This document shows, piece after piece, positions 10,236-22,423 of a stretch of DNA of 23,803 bases (its first letter is position 1; every line of letters begins with the position of its first letter). The notes beneath the pieces are model-generated. The model was not told the origin of the DNA. It saw only the letters and a program-made list of their open reading frames with translations, and ran no database searches. The stretch is from contig NW_003120927.1 in assembly GCF_000003605.2 (NCBI RefSeq), forward strand, positions 315,756-339,558. The letters are read 5' to 3'. The position numbers were made by a program, and so were the translations under genes. This stretch comes from Saccoglossus kowalevskii (taxonomy: Eukaryota; Hemichordata; Enteropneusta; Harrimaniidae).

Positions 10236-10772
10236 ACAGGTTATTAGCAGAAACAGATATTAAATTACGTGTTTCGATGGGGTTTATTTGAGTTTGCATC
10301 GTATCGTTTCCACTTATACTCGGGGATTTCGACGGTTAATACCTCAAATTTGGACATAAAAGATAATCGCTGAGATTGTATTTTGAACTCAGTAAATTGG
10401 TTTCTTTGCTGAAACCACGCAAATGCATACAGCTCACGCACGCTTATCGTTAACAAAAAAAAACTAGTAAAATCCACGAACACTTAAATATTGGTTTAAA
10501 ACAGGAAATGTGTCATCTTGACACAGGCTTTCAAACATATTTATAGCAATACCGCTAAAGTAACCAAGCTCTATGTTTCACGTTGTGTGTACCTTTTTGC
10601 AATTGATGTTAGGCGTATTACAGCTAACCCAATTGCGGACAATTGAATCTTCCAGGTAACCATCTCTATTGCCGTTGTAACATATATCATAATAACATTC
10701 GAGTACAAATAAGCATATTTTTAGTGTGTATATGCGTGTGTCTACTTTTAAAAACAACTTTTCGAATCGTTT

Positions 10773-10888
10773 AAAGCGCCACGGTCGCTACACAGCGCGT
10801 CACATTCAACACGAAGCACGCTTTCGAGTTAAAGCGCTACGGTCGCTACGAAGCGCGTCACATTCACCACGCAGCGCGCGTTCGAATT
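10773..10888. repeat. 58-bp GC-rich tandem duplication
   Basis: Two units, 10773-10830 and 10831-10888, match at about 50 of 58 positions. Each starts AAAGCGC, contains ACGGTCGCTAC and GCGCGTCACATTCA, and ends in a TTCGA-containing edge. A further TTCGAA lies at 10761, just before the first unit. The CpG-rich units stand out from the AT-rich surroundings. Confidence 0.92.
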
Positions 10889-11061
10889 CCTAATAAACAA
10901 ACAACGTATTTTACACATGTATTCGTTGTATGGCCACAAGTATCTAATACTACGCGCATGGCAACACGACATATACACATAGAGGCGTGTAACATATTGG
11001 ATTCCACGGCAAAAAAACACATTTGCTACAGCGGCGGGCAACTAACATAGTATGTGGACAT

Positions 11062-11547
11062 NNNNNNNNNNNNNNNNNNNNNNNNNNNNNNNNNNNNNNN
11101 NNNNNNNNNNNNNNNNNNNNNNNNNNNNNNNNNNNNNNNNNNNNNNNNNNNNNNNNNNNNNNNNNNNNNNNNNNNNNNNNNNNNNNNNNNNNNNNNNNNN
11201 NNNNNNNNNNNNNNNNNNNNNNNNNNNNNNNNNNNNNNNNNNNNNNNNNNNNNNNNNNNNNNNNNNNNNNNNNNNNNNNNNNNNNNNNNNNNNNNNNNNN
11301 NNNNNNNNNNNNNNNNNNNNNNNNNNNNNNNNNNNNNNNNNNNNNNNNNNNNNNNNNNNNNNNNNNNNNNNNNNNNNNNNNNNNNNNNNNNNNNNNNNNN
11401 NNNNNNNNNNNNNNNNNNNNNNNNNNNNNNNNNNNNNNNNNNNNNNNNNNNNNNNNNNNNNNNNNNNNNNNNNNNNNNNNNNNNNNNNNNNNNNNNNNNN
11501 NNNNNNNNNNNNNNNNNNNNNNNNNNNNNNNNNNNNNNNNNNNNNNN
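11062..11547. other. Assembly gap (486 N)
   Basis: Unknown bases. Open frames that cross the gap are artefacts of the N run. The exon end directly to its right shows that coding sequence is missing here. Confidence 0.99.
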
Positions 11548-11559
11548 CGAGACCATCAG
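11548..11559 (+). CDS. 3' end of an exon hidden in the gap, possibly receptor ICL3
   Basis: The 12 bases after the gap end in CAG followed by GTAAGT (11560-11565), the only full CAG|GTAAGT donor I see on the + strand of the window. In phase 0 they read Arg-Asp-His-Gln. As I recall, human KISS1R exon 4 ends in intracellular loop 3 at codon 246, also in phase 0 and also with a Gln codon, so this may be the end of the TM4-TM5 exon of the receptor starting at 7076. The gap is long enough for that exon. Twelve bases cannot prove homology; the other two frames (ending RPS+G or ETI+R) remain possible, as does another gene. Confidence 0.45.
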
Positions 11560-12172
11560 GTAAGTGCAGTTGCCATTTTGTGTGCAACGAACAAAATAAA
11601 CAGGCATATTATTTTGCATTATATAGGGAGCGATTATCGATAACGGATTAAAGTGGACTTATTTTGAAAATATATTAACGTATAGTTGTTGTTCGAATTT
11701 GCTTTTGCATTCGGTCTGTGATTGGTTCGGATGGGGTTCCGTGCTTGTCAACTGGTGCATTGGACAACACATGAGAAAACAACGAATAGCTGTTTGAATG
11801 AATATATGGAATTTAAATAAGTTATGCCCATACGTTCGTTAGCGTGCATTATTAGGTATTGTAATACGTGCAAAATGATGAAGATTTCCTGGGAAAAGTT
11901 AATAACCGGATTTCGACATTTTGGGTCACACTATGTGATTGAACAATTCAGTCAAATAAAGAAATAAAGCAATTATCTTGTAGATCATGCCATGACATAA
12001 ACAGAACCGATTTTCAATAAAATAAGTATTTCACTAACAAGACTTGTCTGGATACAGCGAAATGTTTTTAAGTTCGTGTCATGGCAGAATATGTAGTCTT
12101 GAAGCCCGGGTGTCATTATGGTATTTGCTTTTTATCCGATTTAATAAATTAAGGGATTACTGTAAACTCGGA

Positions 12173-12196
12173 GTTCAAATTTTCAAATGTTCAAAT
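12173..12196. repeat. Three 8-base tandem units
   Basis: GTTCAAAT, TTTCAAAT and GTTCAAAT stand head to tail. It is a small local duplication without assigned function. Confidence 0.8.
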
Positions 12197-13641
12197 TATA
12201 CGTAATATTACTAACCGCGAAGGACGCGTAAGTCGGTGTCATCTACACGCGCTCTCCCAATCATGTCAATGTCAGTAAATCCTTTCAGCTGTGTTAAAAA
12301 ATGACGTTCGTCTAACTGCGAGCCAACAATTGACAATACAAATTGACGTAACGTGAGATTTATGTATCAAATACGTGGGAAAACAATGTTTCATGTCATT
12401 TATATTATTTTCTCATAATATTATTTCAAATGAAAACCAACACCGATATTCTCGTGCTCACTGCGCGATAACAAGATGCAATGCGTTATTCTAAAAAAAT
12501 CTGACCTTATAATCTTGTTTATTCAACCTACGTAAAATCGTGGCACTGATGTGACGGTATTAGTTATCTTTCTGAAATTCATTCACGCTAAGTGCTAGTC
12601 TCGATCATCCGCCATTTTGATGTGCGAATGCGACATGTGCACAGGAATGTGAAATTAGGATTATACAGATTTATCCTCAAAGCTGTTAAAGTCGCGCCAT
12701 TCTATGTGGATGAATCTAATGGGTTCGGGTAGTCATACCACGTGTGATACAACGTCATATGATTCAGGTATTCATCGCTGATGGCCGAAAAAATGAAAAC
12801 AAAATAACCAATCGAAAAAGAGGAACACAACCGACTAACAAAGAGACACTTTTTGTATTTGAAATTCACGTTGTTTTCATTTGCGTTCGGTGATGAATTG
12901 TACTGTCGTCTGCAAGCATTGTCAATTATGGCACCAGACTCGTTTGTTAACAGCCGTTCAACATCGAACTGAACAGCCGAAAATATTGTATCCAGATACT
13001 TCATTCCAAAAAAAATCTCTAGAAATGAGGAGTGGTTACACCTTGAACACCATTGCCACCGAGAGGAAACGGTGATTCAGAAAATAAATTTGACTATAAC
13101 ATTTCTCTTCATTTTTTATACTACTCTCGTCAAATGATAATGTCTACAAACGCGACTGCAAGTGGTAACCGTGACCTGTCATATATTTTATCGTATTTTT
13201 AAACACAGTTTAATGAGTTGTAATAAAACGGAACTAGGGATATTGCCATATTGTCCGAAACTTGTGCTAAATCTGACAACGAGCATGATTTTTAATTTTG
13301 TGTACAAGGTATTACTAAGAGTTTGAAACCCTACATGGCGGAAATTGACTTGCTTTCGAGCACGCGAGTGATTTTGCATGTCCTTTGCAGTTGTCGCCTA
13401 TGATTTGCATAAATGACACGTACGTGTAAGGGCGACTTCCTGCCCTTCTCACTGCCGGCAGATCGGGTTTAATTTTTATTTAACTACTAATTAGGATAGA
13501 TCTAATCAAATATAACCGATCCATTGGCTGTGTAACTGACAGGGGCAATGCACACTGGATTCTCGTAATTGAATTTATACGAAGATGTGACCAATGGTAA
13601 CCTGTCAATTATTATGCTCTATTCGTGTTGTTCGCTGTATC

Positions 13642-13828
13642 GCGCATGCGCTAACACAACAACTCACTCGGTTCAATTATATAACAAGCCAGTACCCCTG
13701 GTGCAATCCCACAATACCCAACGCCCCACAGGTCTAATTATCACTGGGCCTTCAAGCGAAATCTGGGATTTTCCAACGGAATGAACGCTACACTTCACCA
13801 ACCGCGTGATCAATACGATGTATAAAAG
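13642..13828 (+). promoter_or_regulatory. Promoter-like arrangement: NRF1 palindrome and TATA box
   Basis: A perfect NRF1-type palindrome GCGCATGCGC lies at 13642-13651, with a CCAAT at 13591-13595 before it and a textbook TATAAAAG at 13821-13828 after it. This order suits a + strand promoter with initiation near 13850. A second TATAAAA is at 13852. No coding exon is evident directly downstream, so the element could serve a non-coding RNA, a distant exon, or nothing. Confidence 0.3.
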
Positions 13829-14699
13829 GGACCGACAATATGAACTTTGTCTATAAAACCATATTCTCGACCGTTAGTAGCGGGCAACTGTTGTGAAAAT
13901 CTAATATCAAATGTCAATACACGTGCTGACTGTTTCTCATAACATACGGCGTTGTTTAATATTTTTCTATTAACAGCCATCTATGACACAGAATATCCCC
14001 AAGGCGGTAGGCAACATCTGATGATAAATAGTACTAGAAATAATATTTTAGTGGTGCGAATTGTTGGGAAATCTCCTGGCTATGTCTTTTCGCCTGGGCT
14101 TATTTCGCACTGATTCACCGTAATTCGGTTGCGACGCGCAATACATGACGAGTGTCTGTATAAAGGTCGGGTACATTCTAATGCTAAGTGTTTGGTATTT
14201 CAAAAGTAGCAGCGGTGGCAGTTCAACCCATTAGTTTGAAGTAACCGAGGGCGGACGGGGCGTGGCAGCAAGAAAAACTAACAATACTCCTTTATAAGAA
14301 TGAAAAATGATCGAAAAGAACTAAATATTTCAATATTGGTCTCCCTTGAAACAATAGAATAAGCTGAGTATGTTCTGCGTAATAGGTTCATATCAAGGAG
14401 GCTTTGGCTGCTACTTATTCCTGAGATCTGGCAATGTATGAGTTGAATCTGTTGAGTACTGTGTGATAGAATTGTTCCACATCGTACGTTGAGACTTGCC
14501 GACGGCGATATTTATTTCATTTCGGTGTAACAAATACAGATACCGTTACATATTAATAACTTGTACGATGGCATACGACAAATAAATTACATAGTGAATA
14601 TGTGGCTAAAATACTAATAACCAAGCATAGCTAATCAAGTCTAGCCCCCCCCTTCAGTCACAAGATTACACATCAGTCGTATTACGTTCTGGGTAACGA

Positions 14700-15480
14700 T
14701 TTCTGATTAATAACTAATGGCAGCGATGAATTAATGATGATCTATCAATATAAATTTGAAAATTTACATATTTAATTGAGGAATTTTTTTAAAAAATATT
14801 TGTTATTCCAGTGAATAAACTTTAATAAATTTTTATAAATGTACATGAAAAATTGCTCAAGGCCTACCAACTACTAGTATATGATTATTCAGTTTTACAT
14901 AATGTTAATATGGAGAGTTACTGTCATTGTGGTGTAAAATATTCAGGCGCAGTCGCACACATCACTGATTTACCTCTCTTATCCACTATTGGAAAAGGGA
15001 CTTTGTAACTTAATTCTCAACCATTTGTCATATTTCGTTATTATTGACCAATAATATGCGGCATATAAGAGTGAATCATTTTGTTTCCTTGCGTTTGGTT
15101 TTTTATAGTATTTTAAAATGAAAACTAATGTATTGTCTGGTGTTCATTAACAATCCAAGATCTTGAGACTTTACTTTGTTTACTTTACTTTATCAGTACC
15201 AAGATTTTAATGTGTATTTATTTACTAAGTACCGTCAATAAATGCTGTAATATTTTATAGATTAAATGCACTACGCAAATTCTAACTTTTTATTCACGTA
15301 CTGTAATTCATATGCTAAATGTGAAACATTGCCACGTATTATTACATGAGATATATGTGCTATTTCCGCCCAACGATATTTTTTCATTAAATACCTATAT
15401 TGATATGAGTACTATTTTTTGATTGACAGTATAGCCAATTCAAAAAAGCTAATATATTAATATTAGTTTAAATACAATAA
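14700..15480. other. Very AT-rich segment
   Basis: By eye this is the most AT-rich part of the window, with runs such as TTTTTTTAAAAAATATTTG near 14785 and a near-palindrome CTAATATATTAATATTAG near 15450. No gene or repeat family was recognised. It could be a matrix-attachment type sequence, but only composition supports that. Confidence 0.4.
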
Positions 15481-16626
15481 GTTATCATGTATATAGTGAA
15501 TGTATATAAAAAAAATACCGCAATTCTTAAGGAGGTGTGGGGAGAAAAGCATACTCCGGCAAACATATAACAACATGGACGCTGCAATGGCAATGGAAAC
15601 ATTTAATTCAACCACACAAAATTACCTATATGACCCCAAACCTAATACATCATAAGCTACCTTATTAAAAAAAATGCACGTGGTTAGACGATCTAATGCG
15701 ACTTTGAAATACCTGTAAGAAATAAAGGATATACGTATCTTTTTAAATTTCACAGTGGTTCCCACGGCGATAATATTTGGTATTAAGTATTATAGTTCAA
15801 CGCTAGGCTCTGAATACGGAAAATAAGCTTCGATTGTTGTCAGAGATACGAACTCATTTCAGGCAAATTAGTTCAAAGTTTTTTTTGTGTCCTGATGAGG
15901 TATTAATAATTTAATTTTAATTTGTCGGAAGCTATCCACAATTTATCCAATGCTGGAACAATGAAACAATTGTTAATGTTGTACATAACGAGTTTTGCTT
16001 GATACGCGTATTCATAAAAAATGCAAGAGTTCGAATTCAAAGCGTACATAGTATACCCGGAAGACACTGGGCTAGTTATCCCAACCATTTAGACTCTAAT
16101 GGGTGTTAATCTATCAAAGAAATAATTGTATTCATTTCGTTATAACAATCTTAATTCTAACATTCAATTTTTGAACTTGTAGGTCATGCATGTTTCGAAT
16201 ACTTCAGGTATTTGTTATTGCTTTAGGCACTTTTTTTTCATTTTTAATCGAGTGTCACTACTATGCCTTTGTCTCTCAACCGGCGCCGTGTTTCAATTTT
16301 TTTTTCAACCGTATGTTCACAACACAACACAATACCATTCACGTTCCCCATTTTCAGTTAGTAAGTTCGGCACCACGAGGAGTCCACCACTCATATAGTG
16401 TGCTTTTATAGTCGACCTAATAAACGAAGTAGTGACTAGACATGACGACTAGGAGACAAACAGAAATGTTCAGAGTAAATATCCATGATTCCCCAGCGTG
16501 ACGGAACTGAGTTTGCAACATACAATAATAAACGTATATGATAAAATAAATATATGAAACACACATGAGTGTGAATTTCTATATGCATGCTTGGTCGGAC
16601 AGCTGTGTACAAAGTCTGCTTACTTC

Positions 16627-16634
16627 TGACGTCA
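16627..16634. promoter_or_regulatory. Palindromic CRE
   Basis: Full TGACGTCA, the CREB/ATF consensus. No gene start is recognised next to it. Confidence 0.35.
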
Positions 16635-18712
16635 GGTAACACAAACTTCCAATGTTTCGAGTCGCATGATTGGTTAATTTGTGATTATTTGCTTAAAGGG
16701 GTATGCATTATGGCTAATGATTTTTGTGAATGTCATTTGACTCGTATCTTTGCACTTGGGATTGTCCGGACGCCAGGCATCAGCATATATTTAAGTTGAC
16801 TGGCTTGTTCACACGATTATTTTCTTAGCAATCGATGTATACACTTCCTTCTTAAAATTGCAGTGTATCCTACGTTTAAATTACTTCCGCACAGGTGGTT
16901 GTCTCTGCATGGTGGAATTGTTCTCGAAGGCAACCGTAACTAGGTAGGTCGTTCTGACCATGAAATATTGATTCATCTGTGAATTCGTTTTATATTTTTT
17001 CGAATACCAGCAATTGGATTTTTGTGCAGACATCTCAGCCAATAATACAGTTATGTTCAAATCAGTCGGTTAACTTAATAATCTGAATATACAATCTAAA
17101 CACTCATGTCTAGTTATTTGCCTGAACATGTTTCAATCACGTTATGATTTAATAAGTGTAGTTTTCCCAAACCGTCAAAGCAATACGTAACTAATATTAC
17201 ACATAAGATATGAGTAGTCAATATATAGTTATATATATACATATATGACAGGATTAATTGTTTCTCACCCACGTATATCAGTGAAATGTTATTGTCATGT
17301 GTATGTGTCTCGCACACTACGCCACAATCCATAGAAGTAATTTCGGAAAAGGGACGTTCCACTCAAAAACACAGTTGGTAGAACATATTCTGATGAATTA
17401 CTATGTACACCGTTGCGTGGGACACAAGTGTTTGTTTATGATGAGCCCAAATACATATGAGCGCTGGACTAGATTCGTCGTGAGCTTCCGAAACAGCATC
17501 AGTCGCTCAAGCTATGAATGATTCAGACACTGAATAGTAAACTCAGTCACGATCAGTCATGAATAACTTATGAATTTTAGTATCTATTTTATGACCCGTG
17601 TTAATAGTACTTCACATGTGAAATGCGTTTCAATAATTGTAAGAAATACTACAACCTAAAAACAAAACAAAATTATGCATATGCCTTTCACTGGTAACGC
17701 GGCCCTAAGATAAGAAAAAAAACGTATATGTTATTTCAATTTCACAAAACTCGCAATAAAATTCGAATAATTCGACAGATGGTTGGGTTCGAATAATTTT
17801 CATTACATAATGCTGACACCCACACCACTCATCGAGCGAACCGGAAAATGCAAACACAAGCTAGTTGATTACTGTACTGAAATTACTGTTTGTACAACCT
17901 TCTGATTGCCGTTATGTGGCCCCAATAGATGATTTCTCGTTTACTGCGAGATCTCACGTAACGCGTGAAAAACGTGGTTCGAACGTCTGCCGCCTAAATC
18001 GAATGTTTGGGTTTTAAATATGATTTTTTTTTATAGTTCAAATGTCGAAATTCATATCTTTGAAAGAGAAATATGGCGTTGATATATCTTTACTTCATCA
18101 TAATGAGGCGTGGAAATATCCAAAAATAGTTTCGTGTTTTTCGATTCCCACGCGATGTTCTGGCGCCACTAGGACACTATTACCTTTGTTTGTCCTGTAT
18201 TTTATGTTCGATTTCAAACATAACACGGTATCTCGCAGTGAACAGAAAATGGTCTATTGTGACATCGAATTGACACTAAACAATCTTCGAAGATGGTGAC
18301 ACGTGACAGTGTCTTCTTAATATGCAAATGCGTAGACGTGGCTGTTTCGTTATAGGTCATTAGAAGATGTGTCTTCGAACAAATTGTCTGTGCGTCGTGT
18401 ATATTAAGTATGAATGCAGCTTAGGGGACACAAAACCAGTTCTTGTCGTTCAAATTTGGCGTACTTACGAATCGTTTGTGTGATTGAAAGTTCGACTTAG
18501 CTTATTGGATTTGGACAGAACTAAATAAATTGTCTATTCACGATATCTTCACAATTTCAATACCATCCGGTGTAATCTGAACGTACTTTTTCATTTTCCG
18601 CTCACAGCTGGTGCGGTAACATGGCATGCAATTGTCACTCGCACGTTTTTACATTTTTTGATTATTATACTCACCCGAGAAATGACAATGCGTAATTCGT
18701 GACGTGTTAAAC

Positions 18713-18726
18713 GTTACCATGGTAAT
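18713..18726. promoter_or_regulatory. RFX X-box-like palindrome
   Basis: GTTACC-AT-GGTAAT matches the X-box consensus except for the last base. The central ATGG is the usual one. No gene start is recognised within a few hundred bases. Confidence 0.4.
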
Positions 18727-21700
18727 ACTACTGTCGCTGGCTGCTCAGTAATCCGTTATCCACGCTCTTTTTTTATAAGTTTTATACCAATTTTGATCAA
18801 AAACGTTATTATTGTTGAATTGGATAGCTGACATCTTTCTGTATTAATATGAACTATAATTAACTGGACTGATTAAGAAAACCACAGACCGCGAAGTTAC
18901 TCTACCCGAACACCTAACATTTAGACCAATCAGAGAGCAGCTTTTTTTCGATGTAATAAATTCTGCCTCGTATATATGCTTTGATACAATTGGAGAGTTC
19001 TCGTGCGTCTTGAATTTGACTTTAATAATAGAGTTTCTACCAAATTGTTTGACAAAAATAATGATTTAAATGTTACCATCATTTTATTATCCCCATGGCA
19101 CTTCAGGTTTGTAATCTTTTTCCAAAACTATTAAATACATTTAGAAAATGCTTGCCTCAACATTGGTATGATGTTGTTTATACTTTCATTTCAATCTTAT
19201 GGCCGATAGAATTCACCCAGGACACATCGGTAAACATCATGCGGTCTATATTCGAATGTCCGACCTCCCAAAGAGCGTGCGAAAATGAGATAACAAAAAC
19301 ACGAGAATTGGCAAATACAAATGTAACAGGTCAAAATACATTTTGTCAATTTAGTTTTCCCTAACAGTAATTTACGCGAGTCACGTGAACGCATATCATA
19401 TATAACGCATATGAACGGTCATCTAGTAATCTCTTCTCTGATAATATTTAACCATCACATTTGCTCAAAGGCTATCAAAGTGATCCGTCAAACACTTCAA
19501 TGAAGTGTATTATTTATTCGAATATTTCGACGTTAGCCGTTCTCTGCTGGCCCGTCAGAGTGGCGACACCGGCATTGTATTACATCAATAAGCTTAACAA
19601 TTATACTATTGTCAATTTATTTCGATTTGTGTGAATTTCACAGCCGCCACACTATACAAACCTAAGTGAAGTGCACGATCCTCGTTCACGGTCACCAGTC
19701 ACTAGCCTCGTAATAGGACGCTAACAATTATAGAAACTATAGTTAATTTATTCTGCGTGCCACGATTTTGAATTTTTATTGATTAGTTACTCAATGTCGC
19801 ATGAAAACGACAGCAGACTAACTTAAAATAATTGAAATTATTTAATAAAAATTCCCGATCTTTCCCCCGGGCGGCCACATGAAAAGGGTAAATGTGAGGC
19901 ATTTTTGATGTGACACTACCGTGAGATACGCGATACCTAATCAGCGTAGTTTTCTGAATGTCACGTTTTCTGTGTCATGTTAGAACCGCTGACGTGTGCA
20001 ATACATTTTCTTTACTAATTCATAGTCGAGAATAAAGTCTTCCCAATGCCGGAAGTACAATTGAAACAGTTCTATTACTGTCAAGTAAAATATTGTGATT
20101 AGTCACTTTCGTTTAGGGAAAGAAATTCGATGTACGTACTATTCATTGATATCACACTTCTTCGCAAGCCATGTACATCGTACGAACCAACGTTAAAAGC
20201 CGGAGGGGCTTCTCCCATGGGTTTTGTCCGAGTGACTGGTTTTGACAGAATCATCCAAGTTAAAAAACTATTAAAATAAAATTCCTATAAAGTTCTGAAA
20301 TGGACATTAACGCATCGACAACTGTTAATTCTAAAAAGGGTGATCTCGACACTTGTATTCCATCAGCGTTTAAAGTCAAGCGGTCGTACTTTCTACCTAT
20401 ACTTGTTTCAGTATTTAGCCATAACGGGAAAACAGCGCTCTGCGGCTGTACTTGTCTTGACTTAAGCATGTTGAAAAAAAGACCGTGAGACCGTGCAAGT
20501 AATAGGAACAGTTGGTTTGTTTGAGTATATGTGTGTGTGTCTGCGTCGCCCGGGAGACTAATTAAAATATTCATTTATATGGATTAAATTACGGATATTA
20601 TGTTTATTACTGAACAATGCATTAGACTGAGAACGTTAACGCAACTGTTTCGCTCCATGCGACTCGAGTAGGGCATTACTCGCACATATCGTTCCCATGT
20701 ATCATCCTGTCCACTTCTTTAGCTACTGACCTGGGGCATGACTGTAATGTTATTATTGGATCATGATTTATAATTACATAAAACACTACTGGGAATTGGC
20801 GGGCTGATTATTCCGATACATTCGGTCTAGCTACAAATAATGTGTGTAATTGCCTGGCGTACGTAAAGTTACATGATAATGCAAATGGACATAATTATAT
20901 ATAATCAACGTGGTATAAATGTCCTTTTCTTATTGCGCGAAATATAACTGTTGACCGTGTATTTATTAAACATACACGTCGATTGGGATCGGTATCGGCA
21001 GTATGTGGCTCCCACATTAACTTGAAGCATCATGTCGTGTACAGCACTGGGTGTGATTCCCCCTCTTTAAGTTTTTGTAACATGGAAAAGCTTTAGCTGT
21101 CTAAACGGCATTACAATGATGATGATGGATCGATGGAGATTAAAGGTCACCTGCCATTAGCGCGGATAATTTGCATAGCGCTCTCACCGCTGTTCGAACC
21201 CATCATGGAAAGCAGTGTAAAACATTTCAATTGTGAATTGAATTGAATTTTGTATTCTTTTCAGAAAGACAACATTTTAATGCACCCTAGGTTTATGCGC
21301 ATAAGCATTTACTCCATGGTAGTTTACTGGCTTTCAACATTACCCACGCGTGGACTACATGATCATTTGATTCGGAGAACGATCTCTCTGGAAACTTCAC
21401 ACTGGAACAGAATTCGATCATATGGAAATAAAGAGACAGACTGAGTCACTGTTTAGCTGATTAAACAAGTAAATTCAATTTGCGTAATTATTTGGTTGCC
21501 GGTTGTTAGCTTTGTTATCAAAAAGTATATGTTTCGGGAATAAATTACCCTAGTACAGCCTGAGAGCGCCTTGTTTCATTTCAGGCTTTATCACTGTGAA
21601 TACTGGAATTGTGTAACGCCGCTGGCGGCCACTAGTCCAACCCTCCATATAGAAACTTCTGTCAGCACAAATATATTACAAATAATGGTGCTTGATAAAA

Positions 21701-21735
21701 TATGCGATAGTTGCCGATGTGTCTGCCTTGAAACA

Positions 21736-21768
21736 AGTAACCATCTTGATTTTGAGTAACCATCTTGA
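21736..21768. repeat. 19-bp direct repeat with a 14-base identical core
   Basis: AGTAACCATCTTGA occurs at 21736-21749 and again at 21755-21768. It is a small tandem duplication. Confidence 0.85.
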
Positions 21769-22386
21769 ACCAGCTGTTTCGCATGTATTCAATATTTTAG
21801 TATTTAGCCAAGCATGGGGCTTATAGAGATTTGAATAACCAATTAACATCCCTGGTTAAACAAGTTCTCGAACACATTAGTTACTAGGCCATATTTTGAT
21901 TAGCATATAACTTTTGATTTGGCGTCAGTGAACAGGCAGCAAAGTGTTGTAAAACTAGGCCCAATATTGCTATCCTGCGAACCAATTTACAGAAAATATT
22001 GATAAAATCATTATTTTTTCCAAAGTTTAAAAATAATTTAAGACAACCAAACCCACTCTGCCATTTGTAATATGAAAATTACTCCATCCGCCATCGTTGT
22101 ATCATAAACATAATATTTTGTTTAGAAAAAAAAACACATTTGCATCCTTCATTTGTATTCACTCAAATTGTTTCTGCTGTCAGTGTATGAAATATAAAAT
22201 ATGTGATAACTTTAACGGCTTTGTTTTTCAAGCTTTACAAACTAGTACGTAATACGTCATGTAGACTACATTACGCACTACCCCGTTTTGGTTTGTAACA
22301 ACTTATACTTACACCGATGTTCAATTACGTAAATGTCATAATATGTTAATTTAAATGTGTCTTGTTCTTTTACTACTGACAGCCAT

Positions 22387-22387
<1 letters not shown>

Positions 22388-22421
<34 letters not shown>
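22388..22421. repeat. (CA)17 microsatellite
   Basis: An uninterrupted run of 17 CA units, a typical length-variable marker. Confidence 0.97.

Positions 22422-22423
<2 letters not shown>

Larger units (their letters stand above)
7544..11061 (+). other. Receptor intron, left of the assembly gap
   Basis: About 3.5 kb of non-coding sequence follows the donor. I looked for a TM3 exon (residues like VSVQATC...AMSxDR) and saw none, so that exon is in the gap or too diverged for me to see. The intron holds a CRE/E-box cluster near 8.1 kb, a second CRE at 9862, a short hairpin at 9511, an X-box-like palindrome at 10222 and a 58-bp tandem duplication at 10773. Open frames in it (for example 9568-9786, and minus strand 10108-10299 and 10265-10483) have no recognisable features. 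Confidence 0.7.
11566..22387. other. Long stretch without a secure gene (intron or intergenic)
   Basis: No TM6-TM7 receptor exon (CWGP- or NPLLY-like) is visible on the + strand. If the gene continues past 11560, this is its last large intron. It holds the motifs and small repeats listed separately, and three good splice acceptors before short ORFs (18037, 21265, 21585). Other open frames of 60-100 codons have no recognisable domains. Confidence 0.5.

Noticed and set aside
10652-10708. Acceptor-like CTTCCAG followed by a frame that starts Val-Thr, considered as the TM3 exon
   Set aside because: Only the first two residues fit; the Cys, the Ser-Met-Ser region and the Asp-Arg of TM3 are absent and a stop comes after 18 codons.
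11032-11061. Exon start left of the gap after CTACAG at 11026-11031
   Set aside because: The acceptor lacks a pyrimidine tract, and the ten readable residues do not match the receptor.
11023-11651. Open frames of 169-206 codons across the gap
   Set aside because: They consist almost wholly of N; only the 12-base exon end at 11548-11559 has support.
14050-14150. Frame beginning Cys-Trp followed by a hydrophobic run, considered as TM6
   Set aside because: The Gly-Pro after Cys-Trp is missing, nothing else of TM6-TM7 follows, and it stops after about 34 codons.
17970-17992. GGTTCGAAC, similar to the T-loop of a tRNA
   Set aside because: No cloverleaf or A-box could be formed around it; similar TTCGAA strings elsewhere (near 21195) also fail.
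19500-19640. Leu-Cys-Trp-Pro in a short frame, considered as the CWxP of TM6
   Set aside because: The upstream helix is not there, no TM7 follows and the frame is only about 45 codons.
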